Part shown: positions 8,447 through 15,913 of the stretch, one piece after another
Position numbering within the stretch: the stretch's first letter is position 1
Layout of the letters: each line of letters begins with the position of its first letter
NCBI RefSeq assembly: GCF_029910235.1
Contig: NZ_CP112874.1
Coordinates: forward strand, 3,472,001 to 3,536,000
Source of the DNA: Pseudanabaena galeata CCNP1313
Lineage (GTDB): Bacteria; Cyanobacteriota; Cyanobacteriia; Pseudanabaenales; Pseudanabaenaceae
Reading direction: 5' to 3'
DNA length: 64,000 nucleotides
The notes under the pieces: generated by a model
The model's database searches: none
The model's input: the letters and a program-made list of their open reading frames with translations, nothing else
Told to the model about the DNA's origin: nothing
Position numbers and translations under genes: made by a program

Positions 8447-8528
8447 AAATAAGTATTTATCGGCAGAGGTTTTAGCGATCGCAATATAATATAAAGATGT
8501 TGATCGTTCGGAGGTGTCTCTAACAAAA

Positions 8529-8557
8529 AAGCATCACCCAAATTAACGTTGATGCTT
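8529..8557 (-). terminator. Terminator after the Panacea gene
   Basis: AAGCATCA (8529-8536) pairs with TGATGCTT (8550-8557). A run of A on the plus strand at 8525-8530 gives the T-tract for minus-strand transcripts. It lies 5 bp past the Panacea stop. Confidence 0.7.
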
Positions 8558-8561
8558 GTCA

Positions 8562-9122
8562 TTACGCACTCAAAACCTCATCTAAATAAGCCTCTCTTGC
8601 CGCTTCTTGCCTTATCGCCGCAATCTCCTCAATAGTCTTGCCCATAAACCTCAGCACATCATCAACCACAATCGGAATACGCGAACCATCAGGATCTTTC
8701 CATTCAGGTAGATCGTGCGTCCATTCGGCAACATCAAAAGGATTAAGATGCCCAAAAGTTTGGTAAACCTCATGGATAATTTCCTCCTCTTCTTCACAAA
8801 GATCGTCAGTGCTAGGATCTGCTAACAGATAGACATTGTGGTTGACATCACGGACAGAAATAAACTGTTTCCAAAGTGGCAAAGCCCCATCAACAGACTT
8901 TCCTTTAATCAGATCATACACACCACTCAGAACAGGACCATAATCCATCGAGAAATAACAATCTCCAGTAATTGTTTGTTCTATACGTTCTAAAGCTATG
9001 CGATCGGCAATATAAAGCATCTTCAATAAACCTAGATATTTCATAGGCTTACCATGCAACTTTAAAAACATTGCTGCGGCTTCAACAGCTTTTTGAGGAT
9101 GAAACCGAAATAAAATCGCCAT
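8562..9122 (-). CDS. Panacea-domain (DUF4065) antitoxin-like protein
   Basis: A 186-residue Panacea/SocA-like protein. The family signature is seen in the N-terminal half: AAAMFLKLHGKPMKYLGLLK, then MLYIADRIALE, and FSMDYGPVLSGVYDLI. An acidic stretch (CEEEEEIIHEVYQTFG) follows. Panacea domains are known as modular antitoxin domains that neutralise diverse toxins or act as proteolysis adaptors. Here it is downstream of an XRE-type gene on the same strand (102-bp gap), with no obvious toxin in the pair. A second copy at 12782-13229 is broken. Confidence 0.85.
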   Translation of the reverse strand: MAILFRFHPQKAVEAAAMFLKLHGKPMKYLGLLKMLYIADRIALERIEQTITGDCYFSMDYGPVLSGVYDLIKGKSVDGALPLWKQFISVRDVNHNVYLLADPSTDDLCEEEEEIIHEVYQTFGHLNPFDVAEWTHDLPEWKDPDGSRIPIVVDDVLRFMGKTIEEIAAIRQEAAREAYLDEVLSA

Positions 9123-9224
9123 AACTGGTTTCCTGCTCTTACGGCTTTCAATACTATTATAAAACTTTAACCTTTCAATGAATACCTAAAATTACCTACC
9201 TCAAAATAAATCTGGGATATATTC

Positions 9225-9548
9225 CTAAGCGGCTTTAGCCAAATCCCTTGTTTGGATTTTAATAGAAGCACTTTCTAAACTGCTAAAAGTAAACTCAGTT
9301 CTAAATCCGAGCTTATCTAACATGGAAAAAAGCATATCCAAAGTAAACTTATCAATTTTTCCATTCACAATATCAGATACACGCGGCTGAGTAACCGCCA
9401 ACCTTTCAGCCGCTTCCTTTTGCGTCCAACCTCTATGATCAATTATGTCTCTAATCATGATCGTCAAGTCAGCCTTCAAAACCGACTTACTAGCAACTTC
9501 AGGCTCCTCGATCGCATGAAACGGACTTTCGTAAGACTTAATCGCCAT
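9225..9548 (-). CDS. XRE/HigA2-like helix-turn-helix protein, copy 1
   Basis: A 107-residue protein of the HTH_37 type. It has an N-terminal SYESPFHAIEEPEVASKSVL segment followed by the HTH core RGWTQKEAAERLAVTQPRVS and DIVNGKIDKFTLDMLFSML. Such proteins are usually antitoxin-repressors of HigB/RelE-like toxins. Here the partner downstream is a Panacea protein instead. An AT-rich palindrome 30 bp upstream is a candidate operator. It is nearly identical to the protein at 13332-13655. Confidence 0.85.
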   Translation of the reverse strand: MAIKSYESPFHAIEEPEVASKSVLKADLTIMIRDIIDHRGWTQKEAAERLAVTQPRVSDIVNGKIDKFTLDMLFSMLDKLGFRTEFTFSSLESASIKIQTRDLAKAA

Positions 9549-9576
9549 ATTTTTTTACATATAAGTACTACTAAAT

Positions 9577-9594
9577 TATACAAAATTTTATATA
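9577..9594. promoter_or_regulatory. AT-rich palindrome, candidate XRE operator
   Basis: TATACAAAATTTTATATA is an 18-bp palindrome with one mismatch, in the divergent gap between the XRE gene and the MazE-like gene. The same site, perfect, precedes the second XRE copy at 13691-13708. Conservation beside both copies supports a regulatory role. Confidence 0.5.
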
Positions 9595-9682
9595 ATAAGT
9601 CAAATATAGATTTAGCGATCGCTTATACCCTTAGCCAACAATATGAGTTAGCATAATACACATAGCCAATGTGTACCCATAT

Positions 9683-9925
9683 ATGTATCAACGCATTAAC
9701 ATCACATTACCCAACGAAACACTACAGCTACTCGATCGCATCGCACCAAAAGGCGATCGCAGTCACTTCATTGACCAAGCCGTTAAGTACTACATCAACG
9801 CCGAAGCAAAAAAAAATCTGCGGGAAAAGCTTAAACAGGGCGCATTGCGTCGTGCAGATCGAGACTTAGGGATTACTCAAGACTGGTTTAATATCGATGA
9901 GGAATCATGGCAAAACGGAAAATAG
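9683..9925 (+). CDS. Ribbon-helix-helix antitoxin of a MazEF module
   Basis: About 80 residues beginning MYQRINITLPNETLQLLDRI, a ribbon-helix-helix DNA-binding N-terminus, followed by RSHFIDQAVKYYI and a charged C-terminal toxin-binding tail. I prefer ATG 9683; an in-frame GTG at 9671 would add four residues. Its 3' end overlaps the mazF start by 19 bp, so the two are translationally coupled. It should neutralise MazF and autorepress. Confidence 0.85.
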   Translation: MYQRINITLPNETLQLLDRIAPKGDRSHFIDQAVKYYINAEAKKNLREKLKQGALRRADRDLGITQDWFNIDEESWQNGK

Positions 9926-10275
9926 AATTTCCCAAGAGAGGCGAAATCTATTTGGTTAACTTTGACCCTACCATTGGCTCAGAAATTCAAAAAACTAGAC
10001 CTGCCCTCATTCTTCAAAATGACATTTCCAATCAATACAGCCCCATCACCATCGTTGCTGCCATCACATCCCAGTTCGACCCTGTGACATATCCCACAGA
10101 AGTTTTAATCAATCCTCCTGAAGGTGGGCTAACCGTAACATCCGTAGTTCTTCTCAATCAGATTCGTTCCATTGATAAACAACGCTTAGTCAAAAGAATG
10201 GGTATCGTCTCAGATCACCTCATGGGGTATGTGGATAATGCAATTCAAATTAGTTTAGGATTGATTGAACTATAG
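9907..10275 (+). CDS. mazF: MazF/PemK-type endoribonuclease toxin
   Basis: A 122-residue toxin with the MazF fold motifs: FPKRGEIYLVNFDPTIGSEI, then QKTRPALILQND, and later VVLLNQIRSIDKQRL. MazF toxins cut mRNA at short sequences. The Arg in KTRPALI and the Thr/Ser region around ITSQ are the usual active-site surroundings. The gene is intact and coupled to the upstream antitoxin. Its 3' 102 bp plus the following repeat are also present as a fragment at 7986-8140. Confidence 0.92.
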   Translation: MAKRKIEFPKRGEIYLVNFDPTIGSEIQKTRPALILQNDISNQYSPITIVAAITSQFDPVTYPTEVLINPPEGGLTVTSVVLLNQIRSIDKQRLVKRMGIVSDHLMGYVDNAIQISLGLIEL

Positions 10276-10284
10276 AATTAGTTA

Positions 10285-10328
10285 GCGATCGCCTATCCAC
10301 TTAATCATGAGATGACAAGGCGATCGCC
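10285..10328 (+). repeat. HIP1-bounded 44-bp TA-island repeat, copy 2
   Basis: Starts GCGATCGCCTATCCACTTAA and ends GATGACAAGGCGATCGCC. It is followed by GCTTACAATAAACAC, whose TACAAT at 10344-10349 could be the -10 of the next TA module. Confidence 0.85.
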
Positions 10329-10378
10329 CTTCACCAGATTGCTTACAATAAACACAGTTCTAATCAACTGAAATCGCC

Positions 10379-10708
10379 ATGACCATTCAAGAAATCGAAC
10401 ATCAATTTCTCAACATATCACTCGCCGACCGAGCCGTGATCGTCCAACGCCTCACCAAAACCTTAAGCAAAAGCGGCAAAGGCATCACCAAAACAGCAGG
10501 TGTTTGTGGTGGTGAAGCTTGCATTGCAGGAACCCGAATAGCAGTTTGGTTACTAGTCGAAGCCCAACAACTTGGCATCACCGAAGCCCAACTACTACAG
10601 GACTATCCCCACATCACCGCCGCCGATCTCGTCAACGCATGGACTTATGCCGAAGCCTATCCCGAAGAAATTGCTGCCGTAATTCTTGCAAATAACGAGG
10701 CAGCCTAA
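10379..10708 (+). CDS. DUF433 antitoxin, module A
   Basis: A 109-residue DUF433 protein. It has an N-terminal helical arm (IQEIEHQFLNISLADRAVIV) and the core TAGVCGGEACIAGTRIAVWL, then LVEAQQLGITEAQLLQDYPH. DUF433 is a winged HTH-like domain found as the partner of DUF5615 toxins. The toxin gene starts 3 bp downstream, so the two form an operon. A diverged inverted pair lies at 11885-12556. Confidence 0.85.
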   Translation: MTIQEIEHQFLNISLADRAVIVQRLTKTLSKSGKGITKTAGVCGGEACIAGTRIAVWLLVEAQQLGITEAQLLQDYPHITAADLVNAWTYAEAYPEEIAAVILANNEAA

Positions 10709-10711
10709 CCA

Positions 10712-11053
10712 ATGGCACGACTATATGCAGACGAGCAATTTCCACGGTTAGTCAGCCAACTACTTCGGAATATAGGACATGACGTTTTGACAGTCCAAGA
10801 AGCTGGCAATGCAAACTTAGGCATTCCTGACGATCAAGTATTAGCCTTTGCAATTAGCAACAATCGGGCAGTCGTCACCATCAATCGCCTAGACTTTATC
10901 AAATTACATCGCGCTAGTTCCGAACATTTGGGAATTATTATCTGTACCAACGACAGCGATCGCCCTCGCATGGCAACTCGAATTAATGAAGCGATCACTA
11001 CTCAAGAATCTCTACAAGGTAAACTTATTAGAGTTGTGCGCCCATCAAGGTAG
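10712..11053 (+). CDS. DUF5615 PIN-like toxin, module A
   Basis: A 113-residue DUF5615 (Mut7-C-like PIN) protein. Recognisable blocks are LYADEQFPRLVSQLLRNIGH with the first acidic cluster (D-E), DVLTVQEAGNANLGIPDDQV, AVVTINRLDFIKLHR and the end GKLIRVVRPS. PIN-like proteins are metal-dependent RNases; the conserved Asp and Glu residues would hold the metal. It is translated with the DUF433 gene. It is about equally long as, but clearly diverged from, its counterpart at 11885-12226. Confidence 0.85.
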   Translation: MARLYADEQFPRLVSQLLRNIGHDVLTVQEAGNANLGIPDDQVLAFAISNNRAVVTINRLDFIKLHRASSEHLGIIICTNDSDRPRMATRINEAITTQESLQGKLIRVVRPSR

Positions 11054-11055
11054 GA

Positions 11056-11099
11056 GCGATCGCCTATACGCTTACCTATGAGATGACAAGGCGATCGCC
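11056..11099 (+). repeat. HIP1-bounded 44-bp TA-island repeat, copy 3
   Basis: Starts 3 bp after the DUF5615 stop with GCGATCGCCTATACGCTTAC and ends GATGACAAGGCGATCGCC. It separates the DUF433-DUF5615 module from the PIN module. Confidence 0.85.
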
Positions 11100-11122
11100 T
11101 TTGACAAGCTTACTACAATGAA

Positions 11123-11536
11123 TTAACTTAGCTGTTTCACCATTTCATCAGGCGACATAATCGGAACTGGAGAACCAACAAAACCCGCAACATCACGAGT
11201 AATGATCGCATTTAAACCTGCCCTCATTGCCGCCGCAACCTGCACAGCATCCTCAAAATCAGATAGCCCCAAATCCACCGCTTGTTGGATTACCCCACGA
11301 GCTACCGCACAAACTTCCATTAAAATCAATAACTTCGAGATCGTAGCGATCGCTATTTCCGCACTTTTAGTATGACGTTTTACCAAATAGTGAATATCTG
11401 TAACAGTCATAGCCGAAATAAACCCTTGAATCTTCCCTAGTTCCACTGCCTCGAAAAGATAAGCAGCATTTTCGATAAAGGGAACACGCGCCAACACCGT
11501 ATCTAGTATAACATTTGTATCAAATAAGACCTTCAT
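11123..11536 (-). CDS. PIN-domain (VapC-like) RNase toxin
   Basis: A 137-residue PIN-domain protein. It begins MKVLFDTNVILDTVLARVPF, the D-T-N motif, and continues with a helical middle and LGLSDFEDAVQVAAA, which supplies the central acidic residues. ITRDVAGF near the end supplies the last Asp. VapC toxins are metal-dependent RNases, often tRNA-cleaving. Its start codon overlaps the antitoxin stop (TAATG), so the pair is coupled. Confidence 0.9.
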   Translation of the reverse strand: MKVLFDTNVILDTVLARVPFIENAAYLFEAVELGKIQGFISAMTVTDIHYLVKRHTKSAEIAIATISKLLILMEVCAVARGVIQQAVDLGLSDFEDAVQVAAAMRAGLNAIITRDVAGFVGSPVPIMSPDEMVKQLS

Positions 11537-11757
11537 TACTTCTGCAAGAGCCTTGTTTCTAAAATAGATTTAACCTCTTCATCCGTAGGTGCAGGCGCAT
11601 TAGTCTTCGCAATACCCACTAAACTTGATGCAATGCCCTTATATCTGTTCACCAATGGAGGTTTTGACCGCAGGGATTTCATTAAGATATCGATTAATTC
11701 CCAACGATCATCTTCGGGAAGCGTTAGTACTTGTTCGTGAAGTGTCTGAAAAGTCAT
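11536..11757 (-). CDS. Antitoxin of the PIN module
   Basis: About 73 residues beginning MTFQTLHEQVLTLPEDDRWE, a short amphipathic helical protein of the kind found before cyanobacterial PIN toxins. I take ATG 11757; an in-frame ATG at 11799 would add a 14-residue leader that does not look conserved. The gene overlaps the toxin by 1 bp. I cannot name a DNA-binding fold with confidence. Confidence 0.75.
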   Translation of the reverse strand: MTFQTLHEQVLTLPEDDRWELIDILMKSLRSKPPLVNRYKGIASSLVGIAKTNAPAPTDEEVKSILETRLLQK

Positions 11758-11837
11758 AGCATTTAAGCCATAGAATGAATTTACATAAGATTGCAACAAA
11801 TTGTCTTACGTCTCTTCCAGCATTCCGCCAAAATTTA

Positions 11838-11881
11838 GCGATCGCCTATGCACTTAACCATGAGATGACAAGGCGATCGCT
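11838..11881 (+). repeat. HIP1-bounded 44-bp TA-island repeat, copy 4
   Basis: Starts GCGATCGCCTATGCACTTAA and ends GATGACAAGGCGATCGCT. It lies between the PIN module promoter side and the tail of the inverted DUF5615 gene. Orientation matches the other three copies although the genes around it are on the minus strand. Confidence 0.82.
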
Positions 11882-11884
11882 AAT

Positions 11885-12226
11885 TTAAACAGATGGACGT
11901 ACCACCCGAATCAACTTCCCCCGCAACGATTTCTCTGCTCTCACCGCCTCATCAATCCGTGCCGCAAACTGTTCCCAATTACGATTATTCGTACAAACAA
12001 CAATCCCGCAATGTGAATCATCACGCCGATGCAAGCGGATAAAATCAATTCTATTGACAGTCAAAATTGATCGCTCTTGACCTACAGCAAACGCCAACAC
12101 CAGATCATCAGGTATCCGTTGATTAGCATTACCCGCTTCTTGCACCGTCAAAACATCATGCCCTAAATTTCTCAATAATTCCGTAACTTGAAAGGGAAAC
12201 TGCTCATCCGCATAAAAACTTGCCAT
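11885..12226 (-). CDS. DUF5615 PIN-like toxin, module B
   Basis: A 113-residue homolog of module A: FYADEQFPFQVTELLRNLGH, DVLTVQEAGNANQRIPDDLV, SILTVNRIDFIRLHR and the ending GKLIRVVRPSV. Acidic residues at the expected metal-binding positions are retained. It follows its DUF433 partner by 3 bp on the minus strand. Divergence from module A is spread along the length, which suggests an old duplication or separate arrival. Confidence 0.85.
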   Translation of the reverse strand: MASFYADEQFPFQVTELLRNLGHDVLTVQEAGNANQRIPDDLVLAFAVGQERSILTVNRIDFIRLHRRDDSHCGIVVCTNNRNWEQFAARIDEAVRAEKSLRGKLIRVVRPSV

Positions 12227-12229
12227 CCC

Positions 12230-12556
12230 CTAATCCGCCTCATTCTGTTCAATTACCAAATCAATCTCATCCGCATGAGCCGCCGCATATACCCAAGCAT
12301 TCGCTAAATCCGTAGCCGTAATCGTTGGATAGCTCGTTAACAAATCAACATCGCTATATCCAAGACGGCGAGCCTCTACCAGCACCCAAACAGGAATTCT
12401 GGTATTCACAATGCAAGCCTCTCCACCACAAACCCTTGGTGTTTTTTCAATTCCCTGCCAATTGCTACCAAGACTTTGAGCAAGTAACTGAATCACCTGC
12501 ACCTTTTCACTAGGTCTGAGGGCAAGAAGTTGCTTTTCTAGCTCTTTGACGATCAC
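12230..12556 (-). CDS. DUF433 antitoxin, module B
   Basis: A 108-residue DUF433 protein with IVKELEKQLLALRPSEKVQV and the core TPRVCGGEACIVNTRIPVWV, then LVEARRLGYSDVDLLTSYPT. It is first in a two-gene operon with the DUF5615 toxin. It should bind toxin and promoter DNA like its module A relative, which shares the VCGGEACI motif. Confidence 0.85.
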   Translation of the reverse strand: MIVKELEKQLLALRPSEKVQVIQLLAQSLGSNWQGIEKTPRVCGGEACIVNTRIPVWVLVEARRLGYSDVDLLTSYPTITATDLANAWVYAAAHADEIDLVIEQNEAD

Positions 12557-12614
12557 AGATGCAAATCCTCATAATGTTTTGGCTAACTATATTCACCATT
12601 CTACATCCTATCTA

Positions 12615-12754
12615 AGAAACCATTTAAGAATTACTTTCTGCGGTCAAAAGCTCTAAGAGATCCCCCTCAATCCCCCTTAAAAAGGGAAGGATTAAATTCT
12701 CCCTGCTTTTTAAGGGGGGCTGGGGGGGATCTAGACAATTCTTAAATAGTTTCT
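12615..12754. repeat. MITE-like GATCCCCC repeat, copy 1
   Basis: A 140-bp non-coding element. Terminal inverted repeats AGAAACCATTTAAGAATT and AATTCTTAAATAGTTTCT pair with one mismatch. Inside are GAGATCCCCCTCAATCCCCC and its imperfect inverse (GGGGGGATCT). Copies 2 and 3 lie in the secretion operon in the opposite orientation. No ORF is inside, so movement would need a transposase in trans. Confidence 0.85.
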
Positions 12755-12781
12755 AACAGCCAATGAACATAAACTTACCAA

Positions 12782-13229
12782 TCATTCCGCACTCAAAACC
12801 TCATCCAAATAAGCCTCTCTTGCTGCCTCTTGCCTTATCGCCGCAATCTCCTCAATAGTCTTGCCCATAAACCTCAGCACATCATCAACCACAATCGGAA
12901 TACGCGAACCATCGGGATCTTTCCATTCAGGTTGATCGTGCGTCCATTCGGCAACATCAAAGGGATTAAGATGCCCAAAAGTTTGATAAACCTCTTGGAT
13001 GATTTCCTCTTCTTCTTCACAAAGATCGTCAGTGCTAGGATCGACTAACAGATAGACATTGTGGTTGACATCACGGACAGAAATAAACTTCTACCAAAAA
13101 AGCTATGCGATCGGCAATATAAAGCATCTTCAATAAACCTAGATATTTCATAGGCTTACCATGCAACTTTAAAAACATTGCTGCGGCTTCAACAGCTTTT
13201 TGAGGATGAAACCGAAATAAAGTCGCCAT
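12782..13229 (-). pseudogene. Panacea-domain gene, second copy with internal deletion
   Basis: Nearly identical to 8562-9122 at both ends, but about 120 bp corresponding to 8873-8992 are missing and replaced by a short junction around 13089-13104. The reading frame from ATG 13229 goes off after IADRIA and stops, while the C-terminal half (TDDLCEEEEEIIHE to the stop) persists in another frame. The copy is dead as a full-length Panacea protein. Confidence 0.85.
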
Positions 13230-13331
13230 AACTGGTTTCCTGCTCTCACGGCTTTCAATACTATTGTAAAACTTGAACCTTTCAATCAATACCTAAAATT
13301 GCCTACCTCAAAATAAATCTGGGATATATTC

Positions 13332-13655
13332 CTAAGCGGCTTTAGCTAAATCTCTTGTTTGGATTTTAATAGAAGCACTTTCTAAACTGCTAAAAGTAAA
13401 CTCAGTCCTAAATCCGAGCTTATCCAACATTGAAAAAAGCATATCCAAAGTAAACTTATCAATTTTTCCATTCACAATGTCCGACACACGAGGCTGAGTA
13501 ACTGCTAACCTTTCAGCCGATTCCTTTTGTGTCCAACCTCTATGATCAATTATGTCTCTAATCATGATGGTCAAGTCAGCCTTCAAAACCGACTTACTAG
13601 CAACTTCAGGCTCCTCGATCGCATGAAACGGACTTTCGTAAAACTTGATCGACAT
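13332..13655 (-). CDS. XRE/HigA2-like helix-turn-helix protein, copy 2
   Basis: A 107-residue protein differing from copy 1 by only a few residues (for example MSIKF for MAIKS and QKESAERL for QKEAAERL). The HTH core RGWTQKESAERLAVTQPRVS is intact. Its Panacea partner downstream is broken, so it survives alone. It could still repress both XRE promoters through the shared palindrome. Confidence 0.85.
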   Translation of the reverse strand: MSIKFYESPFHAIEEPEVASKSVLKADLTIMIRDIIDHRGWTQKESAERLAVTQPRVSDIVNGKIDKFTLDMLFSMLDKLGFRTEFTFSSLESASIKIQTRDLAKAA

Positions 13656-13690
13656 AGTTTTGGATTACATATACCTAAATGCCACCGAAT

Positions 13691-13708
13691 TATATAAAAT
13701 TTTATATA
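13691..13708. promoter_or_regulatory. Perfect 18-bp AT palindrome, candidate XRE operator
   Basis: TATATAAAATTTTATATA, perfectly palindromic, 36 bp upstream of XRE copy 2. It matches the site at 9577-9594 and lies in the same sequence context. Confidence 0.5.
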
Positions 13709-13789
13709 ATAAGTCAAATATAGATTTGGCGATCGCCCATAACGAGCTTGCTACAATAAACACAACTCACATTCATCAAATCATAGCCA

Positions 13790-13926
13790 ATGCAAATTAT
13801 CCTAGAAGTCCCCGATCGCCTCGGTGAAAAACTGAAGAATCTGAACTCGATCGCTACTTGCTCTTAGAGCATTGGGTAAGATTATCTAAAGCCCATGCAT
13901 ATAGGCAATTACAGAAATCAGCATGA
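13790..13926 (+). pseudogene. Small partner gene of the HNH endonuclease, frameshifted
   Basis: ATG 13790 begins MQIILEVPDRLGEKLKNLNS, which stops after 25 codons. A second frame continues DRYLLLEHWVRLSKAHAYRQ and LQKSA, ending in TGA that overlaps the HNH start (ATGA). It reads as one small antitoxin-like gene with a frameshift or short internal deletion near 13850. I cannot name the family. Confidence 0.55.
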
Positions 13927-14222
13927 GCTACGTATCAGTTCCCCTGCGTCGGCTAGTCACCCAACGCGCTGAAGAACAGTGCGAGTATTGTCAATATCCT
14001 CAAGCAGCTTCATTCTTTACTTTTGAAATAGAACATATCATTGCTGAAAAGCACGATGGCATTACCGAAGACGAAAATCTAGCTTTAGCTTGCCCTTGCT
14101 GCAATCGTTTCAAAGGTACTGACCTCGTTTCCATCGATCCTGAGATAAAGCAGTTAACTCCATTTTTTAATCCTCGTATGACCACAACCACTCGCCAAGC
14201 CTTTGCTCAGACTGCATTTTAA
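13923..14222 (+). CDS. HNH endonuclease, 3' end replaced by IS debris
   Basis: A 99-residue frame with CEYCQYPQAASFFTFEIEHI, then IAEKHDGITEDENLALACPCC and NRFKGTDL. It has two C-x2-C knuckles and the EH...N...H-like HNH core of the small cyanobacterial HNH family. The normal tail (FNPR-x5-HF) stops at FFNPR. The following 14 codons come from IS-derived sequence beginning near 14178. The catalytic core is complete, so a truncated enzyme might still fold. The C-terminal piece at 2690-2869 is the part missing here. Confidence 0.75.
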   Translation: MSYVSVPLRRLVTQRAEEQCEYCQYPQAASFFTFEIEHIIAEKHDGITEDENLALACPCCNRFKGTDLVSIDPEIKQLTPFFNPRMTTTTRQAFAQTAF

Positions 14223-14280
14223 AACTTGACTGTGCAAAACTCAGTGTCTGCAAGAACAATCACTGCCGTCAGCAGTCAGG
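14178..14280 (-). mobile_element. Degraded IS701-like transposase fragment
   Basis: This stretch aligns with about 1755-1845 inside the intact IS701-like transposase: both share CGCCAAG, ACTGCATT, AACTCAGT and CAAGAACAATCAC-like words at the same spacing. Only about 100 bp remain, without ends. It overwrote the 3' end of the HNH gene. Confidence 0.7.
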
Positions 14281-14311
14281 GTATTTGAAAAATCAAACTT
14301 CTCAAGTACTT

Positions 14312-15859
14312 TTATCTGACAAATTTAAGTTTTTCGGTATTTGTGACAAAGAAATCTGTGAATAGGCTCATGACCGTGCGATCGCGGATTTTGATATTTG
14401 CAGTTAGAGACATGCCTGACTGCAAATTAATTTTGCGTCCATTCGTCTCTAGGTATTGCTTCTCAAGCTGCACCTTTGCAGGAAATCGATAGGTCGGATT
14501 GGCTTGATCAGGGGGTAAAGCATCGGAACCAATCGAGATTAATTTGCCTTTCACATCGCCAAACTCGGTGAAAGGGAAAGAGTCAATTCTGACATCTACC
14601 GCCATTCCTTCTTTCACAAAACCAATGTCTTGATTGCCAATAAACACCTTCACTATGAGCATCTCATCTGGCACGATTTTTAAGACAACTTCTCCAGCAT
14701 TCGGGTTTGCTACATATCCCAGCCCTGCTTTCAGGTCAAATACTGTGCCAGATGCTGGTGCGCGGAGCTCTTGGTTTTTGAGGATCACTTCTGCTTGCTG
14801 GATTTGACCTTCTATTTCTGCAAGTCTCTTAGTATTGTCCACTAGGGCTTTGGTAAATTGACTATCGATTTCGGCAATACGTTTTGTATTGTCGGCAATT
14901 TGGCTAGTCAATTCCTTGCGGGTAATGTCAAAGGTATTATTCAGTCGCGCTTGTCCCTCTGCGATCGCTGACTGAATTCGCTGCTCTTCCAGTGACAACT
15001 GCTGAATTTCTGACTCCAAAGCGATTACCTGTTGTTGTTGTTTGAGGTATTGGACACGGGAAATCGCTCCTTCTTTAACAGCAGCTTCCAGATCGCCAAG
15101 AATTTTGGTATCGATCGCCAAGGTGTTTGCTTTGCTAGCGCGGTTAATCCGAGTTTGATTTAACTGTTCGAGCGATTGAGCAATACTTGCTTCAGCAGCT
15201 TGCGATCGAGAGTCTAGTTCTGCTCTTGAAGCGATGAGACGATCCTGCTGATCGCCTGTTAAATTTGCACCACTCCCATTAACCTGCATCCGATACAGTT
15301 CCATTTCTGTCATTAAGGCTTCGCGATTTCGAGCTAGGGCAAAAAATTCTACAGGGACAGCACTCACTGTTGCTCCATCAATTCCTGAAGTTTTCCCATT
15401 AAGGACTTCGCGATAAAACTGATTTTCTTGCTGGAGATTTTTGCGTAATTTTTGCAATGATTCAAGCTGAGACTTCGCTACAGTTTCATCAATTCGCAAT
15501 AGTACTTCGCCTTCTTTGACTTTCTGTCCATCTTTAATCAATACTTCCTTAAGTACACCATTAGCAGGAATACGTACTTCCTTAACTGCTCCCTGTGGTT
15601 CGAGTTTACCCTGAGCAGGGATTGATTCTTCGATTTTTGCGACGGAAGCCCAAATAATTGCCACCGTCACTGAGCCAACTAATGTCCATAAAATCGCAGG
15701 AATCCATTTAGGTGACTGGCTTAAGGCTAGGGGTTGATCGAAATTACTTTTTTTGACGATCGCGCTAGTAGGTTTCTCCAGAACATCATTGGAGACTATA
15801 TCTTCGGGAGAGATCTTTGCTAATTTTGGAGTTGGTTGATTGCCGTTATTATTTGTCAT
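14312..15859 (-). CDS. HlyD-family membrane fusion protein of a type I secretion system
   Basis: A 515-residue periplasmic adaptor. A cytoplasmic N-terminus is followed by one membrane helix (about 53-75, WIPAILWTLVGSVTVAIIWA), then a biotinyl-lipoyl half (ANGVLKEVLIKDGQKVKEGE). A long coiled coil spans about 115-350 (many Leu/Gln/Glu heptads), then the second lipoyl half (LRAPASGTVFDLKAGLGY) and a beta-barrel end. It would link the inner-membrane ABC exporter to a TolC-like outer membrane channel. It is the last gene of the PpiC-ABC-HlyD operon, with a MITE-like repeat in the gap before it. Confidence 0.92.
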   Translation of the reverse strand: MTNNNGNQPTPKLAKISPEDIVSNDVLEKPTSAIVKKSNFDQPLALSQSPKWIPAILWTLVGSVTVAIIWASVAKIEESIPAQGKLEPQGAVKEVRIPANGVLKEVLIKDGQKVKEGEVLLRIDETVAKSQLESLQKLRKNLQQENQFYREVLNGKTSGIDGATVSAVPVEFFALARNREALMTEMELYRMQVNGSGANLTGDQQDRLIASRAELDSRSQAAEASIAQSLEQLNQTRINRASKANTLAIDTKILGDLEAAVKEGAISRVQYLKQQQQVIALESEIQQLSLEEQRIQSAIAEGQARLNNTFDITRKELTSQIADNTKRIAEIDSQFTKALVDNTKRLAEIEGQIQQAEVILKNQELRAPASGTVFDLKAGLGYVANPNAGEVVLKIVPDEMLIVKVFIGNQDIGFVKEGMAVDVRIDSFPFTEFGDVKGKLISIGSDALPPDQANPTYRFPAKVQLEKQYLETNGRKINLQSGMSLTANIKIRDRTVMSLFTDFFVTNTEKLKFVR

Positions 15860-15913
15860 GATCTTTTTACCTTTATTTTATGGTTGGTCTTAAGTGATGA
15901 TTGGACTTGAGCC

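Noticed and set aside
12615-12754. A protein-coding remnant in the gap between TA modules
   Set aside because: No frame has coding character and the same sequence occurs in two other gaps, so it is a repeat element.
380-14300. A prophage or integrative element
   Set aside because: No integrase, capsid, tail or att-like direct repeats around a tRNA were found; the island is TA modules and IS elements.
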